Shown here piece after piece: positions 44,216-54,843 of a DNA stretch of 64,000 nt. A program made the position numbers and the translations under genes. The DNA comes from Tricholoma matsutake. Lineage: Eukaryota > Basidiomycota > Agaricomycetes > Agaricales > Tricholomataceae. Position 1 is the stretch's first letter. The number at the start of each line of letters is the position of its first letter. The stretch is from contig AP026545.1 in the NCBI GenBank assembly GCA_026075535.2, positions 7,068,001 through 7,132,000 on the forward strand, in the 5' to 3' direction. The notes under the pieces were generated by a model, which saw only the letters and a program-made list of their open reading frames with translations, searched no databases and was not told the origin of the DNA.

Positions 44216-46149
44216 TCACTTGTTGCATTGTTGTCCTCCAGTTGGTGGCTTCCATTGTCATCAGCACCTCCATCTCCCCCCATGAGCAGTGGCTTGCAGG
44301 TGGGGTGGCAGCACTGTGTAATGTGGCACCTATTGACACCCTGCAAGCAGAGGATTGCAGCAGCAGTGTTGGGTAGGTGGAAGCATTGGGTGCAGTCAGT
44401 GAGATCCAGAAGCAGCCTAATGCCACCCTTCAAGCAGCAGCTCACAGCAGTGGCAAGGGCATCATTTGGTGGGTTGACAATTTCATTATCAAAATGAGAA
44501 GTACCTAGAAAAGAAGAAAAAACTTTTAGTTAGTTAGTTAGTAAGTAAAAGAAAAGAATCAACTATAAAACAATGTACTCTAAGGCCCAAATGACCCTTG
44601 TTCATCATTTGGGCTGTCTACTTTGTGTTCGTTCAGTTGTTGTGGTCATTTTTGTGGAAATGGGGTTGTTGGTGTTGTTATCATGGTTGTGGGAAGTTAT
44701 TTGAGAAGTGGTGCCACATTTGTTTTTGGGTGAACAAATGTGACCACATGGTCTGTGCATGGCCACAGGGTATATAAGCACTCACTAAACGACTGTTTTT
44801 CCCCTGGGCTTGTCCCACTGCACAGATATATAGTATAAGTAGTAATATTTAGTACATTTATTAGTTTCTATTTCTTCTGTCTATGTCAATATAATCTACC
44901 TATGTAGGATATTATACATACCATAAAAAACCAGTTGCAACAGATTGCAGCTGGTTTTATAATGGTTTTTAAATATTTTTGAAATAAGGCAACCAGCAAC
45001 CCAACAGTCTGCAAAAGTGAGCAACCGCAACCAATGGTCCAGTTGCAATTGGTTGGGTTGGGTTGGGTTGCAGTTGCTTTTTTGGTCCAACCAACCAGAC
45101 CTTCAAAACTGGTCATGACCAAATAGTCTGCATGTTGTAAGCTTCACTGGTTCAGCCAGAACAGAATAGGATCAGAGTATATAATGAAGTGAGAAGGTAC
45201 AGGGAATATACAGCAGTGGCTATAGTGAATGTAAGAGGGAAAGATAAGGTGGGGAGAAGATGATGAGTTAGTAGATATATATGGGGGAATCTGACAGGTG
45301 TCTAGATATGAGCAAAGGATGAGTAAGCCCCAGGATTGCACCCCCCTCTGAAAAATTCTGCAACATCAGCCAGACAACCAGAAAGGGAAGGTAAGTAAGT
45401 GTGAACTGCAAACTGCTCATTGGGTGTGTCAAAAACCCCTTGGGGAACAGCTACTGGTGTAGTGAGTACTTAAAGGTCCAGTCAATGTGACCAGAAAATA
45501 ACTGGAACCTGACCAAACTGTGACTGGAAAAACTGGACCATCAGTCGCAGTCTTTCAGTTTTCAGAATCAGACAACTGCAAAAAACCAGTTTATGACTAA
45601 AATGACACAGCCATATGATACCCTTGTAAACACCTTCAAACTGACCAAACATTTAACCAGATTGGTCAAGAATTGAGTGAGATATCATTAAATGTTTGAT
45701 AGCAAGTTTTAGGGGATTAAACTTGGTTTTGGTGATATCTCACTCATTTCTTGACTGATTGGCCTAAATTTTTGGTCAGTTTAAATGTAATTGGTAGGGA
45801 AAGGTGTTTCACATGTCATCATGACTGGTTGTGACCAGTATGAACCAGAGTACCAGTTTTTATGCAAACCAGTTACAACTGATTATGACCAGTTTTTTGC
45901 AGTTTTTTTCAGTTTCAGTCCAGTTATTTGGCTATTTCCTTTTATTATTAACCAGTCACAGTCATGGTCCTTCTAAAATGGGCCCAAAAACCATGACCAG
46001 ACCAGACCTTAAAGCACTAATGATAGAATGTAGAGTCTACCAAGCCTGTGAGGAGGACTCAACAACAGCTGACTCAGCCAGTGGAAGTAGTAGGTGGTAA
46101 GTGCACTGTTTGTGGTGTCTGACCTTTCTATTAAACTCTGAAAAGAGGA

Positions 46150-46222
46150 TGACCAGACTGGGGATTGAACCCAGGACCTTCCAGACATATACCAGATGCT
46201 CTAACCACTGAGCTATCAGGCC
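46150..46222 (-). repeat. tRNA-derived sequence, SINE-like head
   Basis: Read from 46222 on the minus strand it folds as a tRNA. The acceptor arms are GGCCTGA and TCTGGTC (one T-T mismatch and one G-T pair). The D arm has GCTC...GAGC, the anticodon stem TCTGG/CTGGA, and the T arm CTGGG/CCCAG. The internal promoter boxes are good (A box TAGCTCAGTGG, B box GGTTCAATCCC). The anticodon loop is TATATGT, with A where universal U33 should be, so it is not a normal decoding tRNA. A SINE head or tRNA pseudogene is more likely. Confidence 0.65.
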
Positions 46223-46458
46223 TTACCAGTAGAATTCAGTTTTCTAACTGATAAGCTCTACCCTCAGAGTAACCATATACTCCTTGCAAGACTTATATCA
46301 TGCTCAACCCTGTGATACAAATGACTGCTTAGGTAAGAGGCCACCTGATGGTCCATTCACACATGTGTCAGATTACCTAATCCAACACTTTCACATTACT
46401 TCCACTCACAATTTCTCATTTTGTTTGGCAGTAGTTTTTCCTTGTTAATTTCATCACT

Positions 46459-48152
46459 ATGTCTAATGCTACAGTATCTGACAATGAAGGTGTTCCCGGG
46501 CATACTAGTCCCTTTTTGGGTAACAGCACCAGAAACCCAGATGGGGATGGACATATCATTGACAACTACCACGAAATTCTTGAAACCTTGGATGAACATT
46601 GAAAGAAGAGGAATGAGGTGAAACAACAGAAAAGGTTAAAGAATCCCATGGACAACGTGTCTGACAATGAACCCGATGATATTACACCATTCCTAGAACA
46701 TCCAACCAACTCTCAACAACCTCAGGCATCAACAAACACAGATGGTTCTACTGCAGCATTTATAAATGACAAACTGGTTACACCAATCCCTACTCCTAAG
46801 ATCTCTACAAAATTCAACATCAAAGGGACTTTGTTCCACGATGCAGTGGCCATGCAGAACAGGTTCAAAATGTATGACTCTTTGATTCCTAATGACATCA
46901 CATTGCTCACTGCATGTGATTACACTCCCCCTCTTTCTCCCTTTACTACAGAAGCCTTAGAACACATCCATGACCAGAAAGGTCTCAAATTTGTCAGGTT
47001 GGGTATGGGCCATTATGAGAACACATGTATCCTAGATGTTATGGATTTCCCAGCAGACAAGGACCTTACACCTACCACTTGGTGCTTGGCATACAACACT
47101 TTCCTCAATTGGATGTCCAAAAGGGCACAGGAAAGAGTTTTGGAGGGGTGGACAGCCCACCATGAATGATCTGGAGTTCCAGGCACATTTTCAAGCATAT
47201 GTTTCCTTTGATAAAGATGTCTGTTCTTGTTTCTTCACCAATGGGCCTTTCATCATTGACCCTACTGATTTTCACTGGAGCAATGCCCTTGTCAACAAAA
47301 AAATTGCAAACTCTACTAAAGTCATCATTGCTTCTTCCATCATACAAGATACTTCTTCCCATAGAGATCATTCCTTTCATTATTTTCCCTATGACAATTC
47401 CATGTGGTCCTTTCATTCCTCTGCAAAGACTCAATTTACACCCTTGTGTCTCAGATGTGGATGCAGAGATGGACACAGAGCTCCATGTTGTGAAGCTACA
47501 ACACCAAGCAGGAACAAGCATCATTGGGTATCTACCTACAAAAATGGCAACCTTGTGTGCATCTCCAACAACAAATCTATCTGCACCTGCTTTAACATTG
47601 GAACATGTTCTTCCTCCAACTCTTCCCAAAACTCCCATGGCCTCCACATCTGCTCTTTGTGCAATGATGCCCATCATGCGGCAATTGGCTGCACTCAAAA
47701 CTGATTACAATTGTATAGTCATGCCATACCAAGTCAACAGGTGGGCTATGGCACTACATGAATGTCACCTCCTTGAACAATATCTGAACATTATTCATGA
47801 CCTTATATATGGTTCTCCTATTGGTAATCCCCCACCTCTTACACATACTTTTATTCCTCATAATATGCCCTCTGCTAATGAACAATCTGAGAGGGTTGAT
47901 GCTCATTTCCTCAAAGAACTTACTGCTGGCCATATGTCTGGTCCATGCACTGTTGATGAGGCCCAATTACTCTTTCATGGTCATTTTTGTACTGCACCAA
48001 TTTAGGTTATTGAGAAACCCCCAGGAAGTGAAAAGTGGAGAATGATATGGAACTTTTCAGCACACAACCATCTTGGTGTGTCAATGAATGATTGGTTGGA
48101 TGCTAAGGAGCATCCTATCAGATGCCATACATATGCCATGTTTGCTGATATG
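46459..48152 (+). pseudogene. DIRS-like 2 gag-type ORF and RT start
   Basis: From the ATG at 46459 (MSNATVSDNEGVPGHTSPFL) the frame is acidic and hits a TGA at 46600-46602 (CGA expected). It reopens with FHDAVAMQNRFKMYDSLIPN and LAYNTFLNWMSKRAQERVLE. A shifted frame gives FPYDNSMWSFHSSAKTQF and two Cys-rich clusters (CLRCGCRDGHRAPCC and CTCFNIGTCSSSNSSQNSHG followed by CSLCNDAHHAAIGC) of the zinc-finger type usual before these RTs. The RT N-terminus begins PYQVNRWAMALHECHLLEQY and continues VIEKPPGSEKWRMIWNFSAH to CHTYAMFADM at the GTAAGC donor. Confidence 0.68.
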
Positions 48153-48176
48153 GTAAGCTCTCTCACATCTCATACC

Positions 48177-48578
48177 TGTTAGGGTGACACCCACTATCTG
48201 CTAGCTAAAACCATGGGGGTTCTCTCTACAAGAAGGGGGTGTGATGCATATGCATGATGGGGAAATTGATGGTTTTGATGTGATGGGTTATTAATAGATG
48301 AGTTTGTTGAGAAAGGCATTTCACACCACAAGTGTAGGTGGAATACCTAAGGGAACACAACTAGGGTCCCCTAGGTGTATATTTAGAGTTTATATACTAT
48401 GTCACATATATTGTACATTGTTGTTACCAACGTGTGCATACATGTGTGTACATCTTGATGCATGTGAAATAAAATTCTCATGCTATCAAAGTGTAGCATA
48501 ATTTGGTGTCATTGGGCATAATTTGACATAGTTAAATAAAAATGAAATTTTATTAGGTAATGGGGTGGTTTCCTAACA
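48177..48578 (-). repeat. Chromovirus A 3' LTR
   Basis: Followed inside the element by the polypurine tract (plus-strand TTACCCCCCTTTTATGCC). It matches the LTRs at 54171 and 60693 at about 93-96 per cent by eye. Confidence 0.93.
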
Positions 48579-48779
48579 TTACCCCCCTTTTATGCCTCAA
48601 CTTCCAGGCAAGAAAATATTGCATCTGTCCCCTCCATAAAAATTTGGTAAGGCTGGAATTTCATCCCCTCATACACCATTCTCACAATGTGATGTGGAGC
48701 ATTCAGATTATGTTTAAAGAATTGGGTGATTGTGTTACACACTCACTTACAATTCTCTTTGGGCTCCCATGAATTATTT

Positions 48780-49960
48780 TTGTTGGTATAGTTTTTCCAC
48801 TTTATTAAGAACTCCAATTTGTTCCATCAAAGATGTGAGTCTAGAATTTCTTCAACTACATATTCTGGAGCACCTTCTACTATTATTGGAGGTTGTGGAG
48901 TAGTCTGTTGGCCAGGAATAGTGGGTGGGCGGTAAGGGCATAGGTGGGATACATTAATCTCAGGATCAATCTTGAATGATCAGGGTAATTTTAGCACTAC
49001 CACATTAGGCAAGATCACTTTAGAGATCACATATGGGCCAACTTGTTTCTCCATGAGTTTCCTCAAAGGTTGTGGAATATTCAGGTCCTTGGTACTTAGC
49101 CATACCAAGTCACCAACTTTGTACTCTGGAGCGCACACTTGAGTGCAATCCATGTGTCACATCATGTCATCATCTTGTACCTTTTGCATCTTAGACAAAG
49201 TCTTCTACCAACTGTACTTTGACCTCCCTTCTGGGTTCTACTCCCATGCGAGGATGATACCCATAATTTGTGAAAAAGGGTGACATATGAGTAGCTGAAT
49301 GGAATTTGTTATTGTGGGAAAATTTGGCAATTGCCAGCCATTCAGGCCAGTCAGTTTGTCAGTAGTTGACAAACATACATAGGTACTGCTCCAACTCCTG
49401 ATTCATCCTCTCTGTCTGCCCATCAGTCTGCAGGTGATATGCCATAGATAATTTAGTTTGAATTCCCAATATGTTGTTCAGTTCTACATAAACACAGAAG
49501 CAAATTGTGGTCCACAATTGGAGATAATGGTATTGGGTAACCCATGTAACTGCCATACCTGATTTAGATAGAGGCATGCCAAGCCCAATGATGAGGTTTC
49601 TGTAGTAGTAGGAATAATATGGACCCTCTTTGTGAAGCGGTCACATACTATGAATATTGCATTGTACCCTTGAGCCTCAGGTACTCTGGTAATAAAATCC
49701 ACAGATATATCTTGCCACAGTACTTTAGGTATAGGGTTTGGCATTAATTTTCCTGCAGGTTTCTCTGGAGATTTCTTCCCCCTTGTGCACATATCACATC
49801 CATCCACATACCCCAACACATACTTCAAAATTCTGGGCCACCAATAATTTCTCATTACTAATTCCAACATCTTCCATCTTCCTGGGTGTCCAGCAGTCAG
49901 TGTATTATGATGTAACCAGATGATCTCCCTTTGCAAATCCTGATCCTTCAGTACATACAC
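48780..49960 (-). pseudogene. Chromovirus A integrase and tail
   Basis: The HHCC region is IIWLHHNTLTAGHPGRWKML with CDMCTRGKKSPEKPAG. The core has DISVDFITRVPEAQGYNAIF (first Asp), then IISNCGPQFAS, where the second catalytic Asp of the usual SDRGPQF is Asn, and YHLQTDGQTERMNQELEQYL with the Glu. Below 49359 the reading frame is lost by short indels, and a deletion removes part of the linker compared with copy B (near 49155-49200). The chromodomain region near 48800 is only recognisable by comparison with copy B. Confidence 0.82.
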
Positions 49961-50086
49961 CTTTCCTCAAAATAACACCAACCCTTGTTTCTCAGCCCAT
50001 TCATCTCCTTTAATATTACCTTTCTTCTCCCTTCAGAGCTTTCATGGCTTCCACTACTCCATCATCCATTTCTGAACATTGTCTAA

Positions 50087-51470
50087 TTATATAGACAACA
50101 TTTCTGTTTCTGAGAATTCTATTAATAGATGCCCTTGATGCATAGTGAAAATGCAAAAGTGTTTGGGTTTGAGTAAGGTAACATTCTTATTGTCCTCCTC
50201 CACCCCCCTTTTGTGATCAATACATCTGGATAATGCATCTGCTTTCCTCATTAAGCTTCCTGCCTTGTGAACTAAGTGAAAATTGAAACTCAATAGGAAT
50301 AGCACCCAATGCACTTGCCAGCAATTAAGCTTTTTAGCAGACATGAAGTATTGCAGATTTTGATGATCCATCCAGATCTCAACACAATGGTACATCCCTC
50401 CAAATAATGCCTCCACACCTCCAACACTCGTATTATCCCCAACATCTCTTTGTCATGCACATCATCATTCCTCTCCACATCATTCAACCCTTGGGACAAA
50501 TATGCACAAGGATGCCATTTGTCATCTTCACACAGCATTGATAATACTGCTCCAGTAGCAAAGTCGGATGCATCTGATTCCACTCTTAAAGGACATGTGA
50601 AATCTACTGGGGCTAATATTGGTCCCTCCACAAACTTCCTCTTCAACTCCTCAAACACTGTCTGCTGCTGTTCTCCCCACCTCCACACTACTCCCTTTCA
50701 CATAAGGTTATGTAAGGGTGCAGCAATTTTGGAAAGATTATGCACAAAGCAACAATAATAGTTTGCAAGTCCCAAGAAAGCCTGAACCTCTTTGATGCAG
50801 GTGGGTGCAGGCCAATCTGTAATTGCCTGTACCTTGATCAGATCCATTTTCATCCCATCAGGGCCAAATAATAATCCCAGGAACTCAATTTTGCTTACCC
50901 TGAACACACACTTCTCCAGTTTCAAAAATAGATCATTCTCCACTAACCTCCATAGCACCTCCTGCACTATTGCCTCATGATTTTCTTCATCCTCTGTGAA
51001 TATCAGAATGTTGTCAATAAATATTATTACCACACCTTTGTCTATTATGTCCTTGAAAATGTCATTCATCATATTTTGGAAAGTCAGGGGACTATTAGTC
51101 ATCCCAAAAAAATGACAAGTGGCTCAAAGGATCCTCAATGCATGGCAAATGCAGCCTTCCACTCATCTCCTTTCTTTATTTGTACATTGTTGTGTCCCCA
51201 TCATAAATCCAATTTTGTAAAGACTTTGGCTTTTCCCACCTTGTCAATTATTTCTGAGATCAACAGCAGGGGGTACGTGTTCTTCACTGTCCACTTATTC
51301 AGATACCTATAATCTGTACACATCCTCTTCCTCTGATCTTTTTTTGGTATGAAGAATATTAGTGATGTCTGTGGCAATTTCGAAGGTCATATGTATCCTT
51401 TGCACAATTGCTCCTTCAGGAACACATCCACTTCTTCTTGTTCCATCGGAGATAATGGATATATTTTCGA
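50087..51470 (-). pseudogene. Chromovirus A reverse transcriptase and RNase H
   Basis: RT palm segment MTNSPLTFQNMMNDIFKDII with the catalytic box VVIIFIDNILIFTEDEENHE. The box should be FIDD, and here the second Asp is Asn. The connection reads FLGLLFGPDGMKMDLIKVQA, and RNase H reads VDFTCPLRVESDASDFATGA and NDVHDKEMLGIIRVLEVWRH before a frameshift at about 50380. The RT N-terminus near 51300-51470 is broken too. Copy B keeps the intact FIDD. Confidence 0.85.
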
Positions 51471-51533
51471 CTTCTTTGGCACAAACCCTGGCTTCATCTC
51501 GATCACATGATCCCATGGCTTCCACACTGGCAT

Positions 51534-52184
51534 TCACTCAGACTCCTTCTTCTGAAACACTGACAGATATTCATGATACACTTTTGGCACCCACTCCTCC
51601 ACTGGTTTCTCCACATTCACAATATTCTTGTCCCATGACTGTCCTCCACAAATTGCTCTAAAGGTTTGCTTCTGCTCTTCTTTCTCGATCATGATCAGAA
51701 CTTCCCCATTTGGCATTTCCTCATCCTCCACTTCCTCCATTGTAACTGCATACTTCCTCGGACGTTCCTCCTCTCTCTTTTTCCTTTTCTCCTTCTTCAC
51801 CTTCCTCCCATACACATTACATTCCTTAGGACAACAAGTCATTTGTACTTTCCCAGTTTTCCAATCAATTTTGGGATTATGCTTCTGTAACCATGGACAT
51901 CCTATTATTAGATTGGTTTTCCCAAGATTGCACACTTCAAATATGGCTCGCTCCTGATGCTCCTGATACTTTAGTACCATAGTCACCTCCTCCTTGATAG
52001 TTCCTCCATGATTGACTGTTCCATCAATATTGTACACCATTATAGGTTGTGGCAGCTTGCCTGTGCTAATACCATTTCTGGTAATTAAGGATCGATTAAT
52101 AAATAATCCTGTAGCACCACTATTGAGCAATGCTTCCACATTAATTGTTGCATGTGTGTCCATGGTCTTCAATCCCATAGTCAA
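51534..52184 (-). pseudogene. Chromovirus A aspartic protease region
   Basis: Retropepsin fold: INVEALLNSGATGLFINRSL, then NLGKTNLIIGCPWLQKHNP. The active-site triplet expected as DSG reads NSG (CTC AAT for CTC GAT, a CpG-to-CpA change), so the protease is inactive. The C-terminal part is a highly charged Lys/Glu linker ending EEWVPKVYHEYLSVFQKKES, the usual entry to the RT. Confidence 0.83.
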
Positions 52185-52419
52185 TGTGATTTCAGGTTCT
52201 ATTCACACAGAGCAAATAAAGAATTTAGGGGTTTTCAGAAATGGTGCTTGGCAATTTTCTTTGCCATGTGATTCGCAATAGTTGTACTCCTCATCAATTT
52301 CCTTTCCTGATTCTCTCTGGGTTTCCTCAGATACTAATACATTGTAATGATTCTGGGTCACCAATGGGGAAACATTCACTGGGACTCTTCCACAAAATTC
52401 TTTTGCCTGTCTTCCTCCA

Positions 52420-53813
52420 GCTTCACTCTTCTTGATTGTAGCTCCCCTGATCTTTCTTTTCTGCTTGCAATTCCTAGCAATATGTCCTAACTGCCCACAG
52501 TTAAAACATTTAAGTGGGGCTCATCTCCCTGCTTGATCAACCTCCATAGCATCTGGTGCTGCTGACTCCATAACTATAGGTGTCACTGCCATGGCCAGTG
52601 GCTGTGCCCTCAGAGCTTGTGCCTGAGGCACCTTTCCTTTCTCAGATTTTCCTCCTGACAACTTTCTAAATTTGCTACTTCCATACATCAACTTTGACTC
52701 CACCTGCTCCTGCCAATATTGCCGGTCAAGGTGTATCACCCAATTATACCACTCATCCAACTTCTCTGGCATGGAAGGTAGTTGGTAGATAGACTTGAAT
52801 AAAGAGGGATTTAATCCTGCTTTCAAAAACTGTACCAACACAGCTTCTCCCATATCCATTTGTGAAGCTTCTGCTTTGAACTGCAAAATAAATTCATCTG
52901 CCATTAGGGAACCTTGGTGCATGGTTTTTAATTTGGCATTGGCTGTTGCCTTTGGATTAGGGTCCCCAAACTGTGCCTCCAATCTCTCCAGAAGCTCCTT
53001 GAAGGTTGCAAATGGTTTATTTTCTGTGGCAATTTGATTAATAGCCTTGTTTCTCCAGAACTGTGCTTTCCCCCCCTGAATATATGAGAGAGCAAACATT
53101 ATCCTAGACTCAGCTGTACAATTCAACAAAACTCTGGCTTCCTCCCATGGATGTACAATACTATAGAGCTGATAAAAGATTTTGTATTCTCCATGGTACT
53201 GTCAAAGATTTGTGGGGGTGTGTACTTAGGTAAGCACACTTTTCCATTTCCAGATCTCTCTGTTGTCTCCTCATCCTGTGACATCCACTCCACCATCTCC
53301 ACCATCTCATCATCTCTATCTCCTGCCATCTCTGGCTGTACTTCTACTTGTCTGGGCTGCGATGCTGCCAACACTGACACTAATTGCAACATTTAGGGAA
53401 CTGCATGGGTTTTACCCATGGGTTTCTCATGCTTTTATTTCCTAATTTATTCAATGAGTTTTGCATGAAAACTCATGAAAAAATGATTTTCTGATAGCTA
53501 TTCAATGGATGCTTGTGATACAAGGGACAAAATAATTTATTTTCGACCTTGTCACATGACAGATGTCACCCAGATATTGTTTTATGTGTTAGATCACAAA
53601 GAGCCAACAAAAAGCTTCTATAAAATCATTTTTTCATGATTTTTGCATGCAAAACTCATTGAATAAATTAGGAAACAAAAGCATGGGAAACCCGCAGGTA
53701 AAACCTGTGCAGTTCCCCAGCAACATTTGCACTGTAAGCACATCAATCTTCACCTCTAGCGCTGGTGTGGGAACAGGATTAGGGCCGGTATTAGAAGTTG
53801 ATGGTTTGGACAT
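52420..53813 (-). pseudogene. Chromovirus A gag
   Basis: The true start is probably the ATG at 53813 (MSKPSTSNTGPNPVPTPALE), with EVKIDVLTVQMLQLVSVLAA reached only after skipping the inserted MITE (53395-53719). The retrotrans-gag core is FALSYIQGGKAQFWRNKAIN, ATFKELLERLEAQFGDPNPK and DEFILQFKAEASQMDMGEAV. A frameshift lies near 53125 and a TGA (for CGA) at 52521-52523. The zinc knuckle CFNCGQLGHIARNC follows that stop. Confidence 0.85.
53395..53719. mobile_element. Mutator-type MITE, 325 bp
   Basis: Long inverted ends of about 75 bases (left AGGGAACTGCATGGGTTTTA, right complement TGGGGAACTGCACAGGTTTT) share CTAATTTATTCAATGAGTTT. They are flanked by a perfect 9-bp target duplication GCAACATTT (53386-53394 and 53720-53728). 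Long ends plus a 9-bp duplication are the mark of Mutator-like elements. It has no coding capacity and splits the chromovirus gag near codon 30. Confidence 0.92.
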
Positions 53814-54170
53814 AACTGGTAGATCTGTGATGAATCACTTCTTCGGCTAGGGTGCCTGATCTTGGAGTTATCACTGAATTTGGCTTGTAACTAAAATAGT
53901 CATTTGAATAGAGTAATGTAAATTGTAACTAAACCAGATCCAATTGGTTGTCTGGTTGCAGCTGTCCTAATGATGAGTGCTGCCTCTCAATCACTGGCAT
54001 CGCAATGTAAGGTGAGGCCTGGTGTTGGCTTATGAAAGAAAAGGTAGTTTACATATGTACAAGTACTTCCAGCTCATGCCAAAAGGATGAGTAATCAGAT
54101 GTGGCACAGTGAAACAATGATGTATGCACAAGTAAGAGAAGGCGCACTGATATGGAGAGTTGTGTTCTTC

Positions 54171-54572
54171 TGTTAGGGCGACACCCACTATCTGCTAGCT
54201 AAGACCATGCAGGTTCTCTCTACAAGAAGGGGGTGTGATGTGCATGCGTGATGGGGGAATTGATGGTTTTGATGTGACAGGTTATTAATAGATGAGTTTG
54301 TTGCGAAAGGTGTTTCACACCACAAGTGTAGGTGGAATACCTAAGAGAACACAACTAGGGTCCCCTAGGTGTATATTTAGGGTTTATATACTATGTTACA
54401 TATATTGTACATTGTCATTACTGACATGCACATACATGCGCATACATCTTGATGCATGCAAAATAAAATTCTCATGCTATCAAAGTGTAGCATAATTTGG
54501 CGTCATTGGGCATAATTTGACATAATAAAATAAAAATGAAATTTTATTAGGTAATGGGGTGGTTTCCTAACA
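54171..54572 (-). repeat. Chromovirus A 5' LTR
   Basis: 402 bases, bounded by ATACC on the outside. The inner flank (minus strand GAAGAACACAACTC) should hold the primer site, but I could not match it to a tRNA. Confidence 0.93.
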
Positions 54573-54599
54573 ATACCTGTGGTTTGAGTGCATATTACT

Positions 54600-54790
54600 G
54601 CATTTTGTTTCATATTGTCTGCCCATGTGGGCATGGATAATTTGTCTTCTTGTTGTCTGCCCATGTGGGCATGGACAACTCTCATCTTTCTTATGTGCCT
54701 GCATTGGCATTAATAATAATTACTGCTTATAATATTGTCTGTCAATGTTGATGCAGACAATTTTATGTTATCTGCCATATGTTTGGCATG
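54600..54790 (+). repeat. Intron minisatellite in DIRS-like 2
   Basis: Two good copies of TTGTCTGCCCATGTGGGCAT (54616 and 54653) and two weaker ones further on (ATTGTCTGTCAATGTTG, TTATCTGCCATATG). Each copy contains the palindrome GCCCATGTGGGC or its remains. Confidence 0.6.
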
Positions 54791-54843
54791 GATAATGATA
54801 ACTCCAATTGCATCTATAATTTCTTCCTAAAATTTCCTCCCAG

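Larger units (their letters stand above)
43358..46149. other. Non-coding repeat tract with AACCAGTT-rich blocks
   Basis: No gene seen. Three blocks (43420-43590, 44925-45125, 45480-45960) are densely filled with AACTGGT/ACCAGTT motifs in both orientations, plus GGTTGGGTTGGGTTGGG at 45053-45069. A TATATAAG at about 44771 precedes a long leader-like stretch and could be a promoter of a decayed element. The foldback and minisatellite listed separately lie inside. Confidence 0.4.
48177..54572 (-). mobile_element. Ty3 chromovirus copy A, complete with LTRs
   Basis: A 6396-bp element on the minus strand with 402-bp LTRs (TGTTAGGAAACC...CCCTAACA) and a perfect ATACC target duplication (48172-48176 and 54573-54577). 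The order gag, protease, RT, RNase H, integrase is of Ty3 type. It lies inside the intron of DIRS-like element 2. All proteins are broken by stops, frameshifts or the inserted MITE. Confidence 0.93.

Noticed and set aside
44765..44830. Promoter of an active LTR around TATATAAG
   Set aside because: No paired LTR, target duplication or downstream intact ORF could be found, so it was only mentioned within the repeat tract.
46150..46222. Functional tRNA-Ile(UAU) gene
   Set aside because: The loop would place UAU at the anticodon but position 33 is A, an acceptor pair is mismatched, and the surroundings are repeats.
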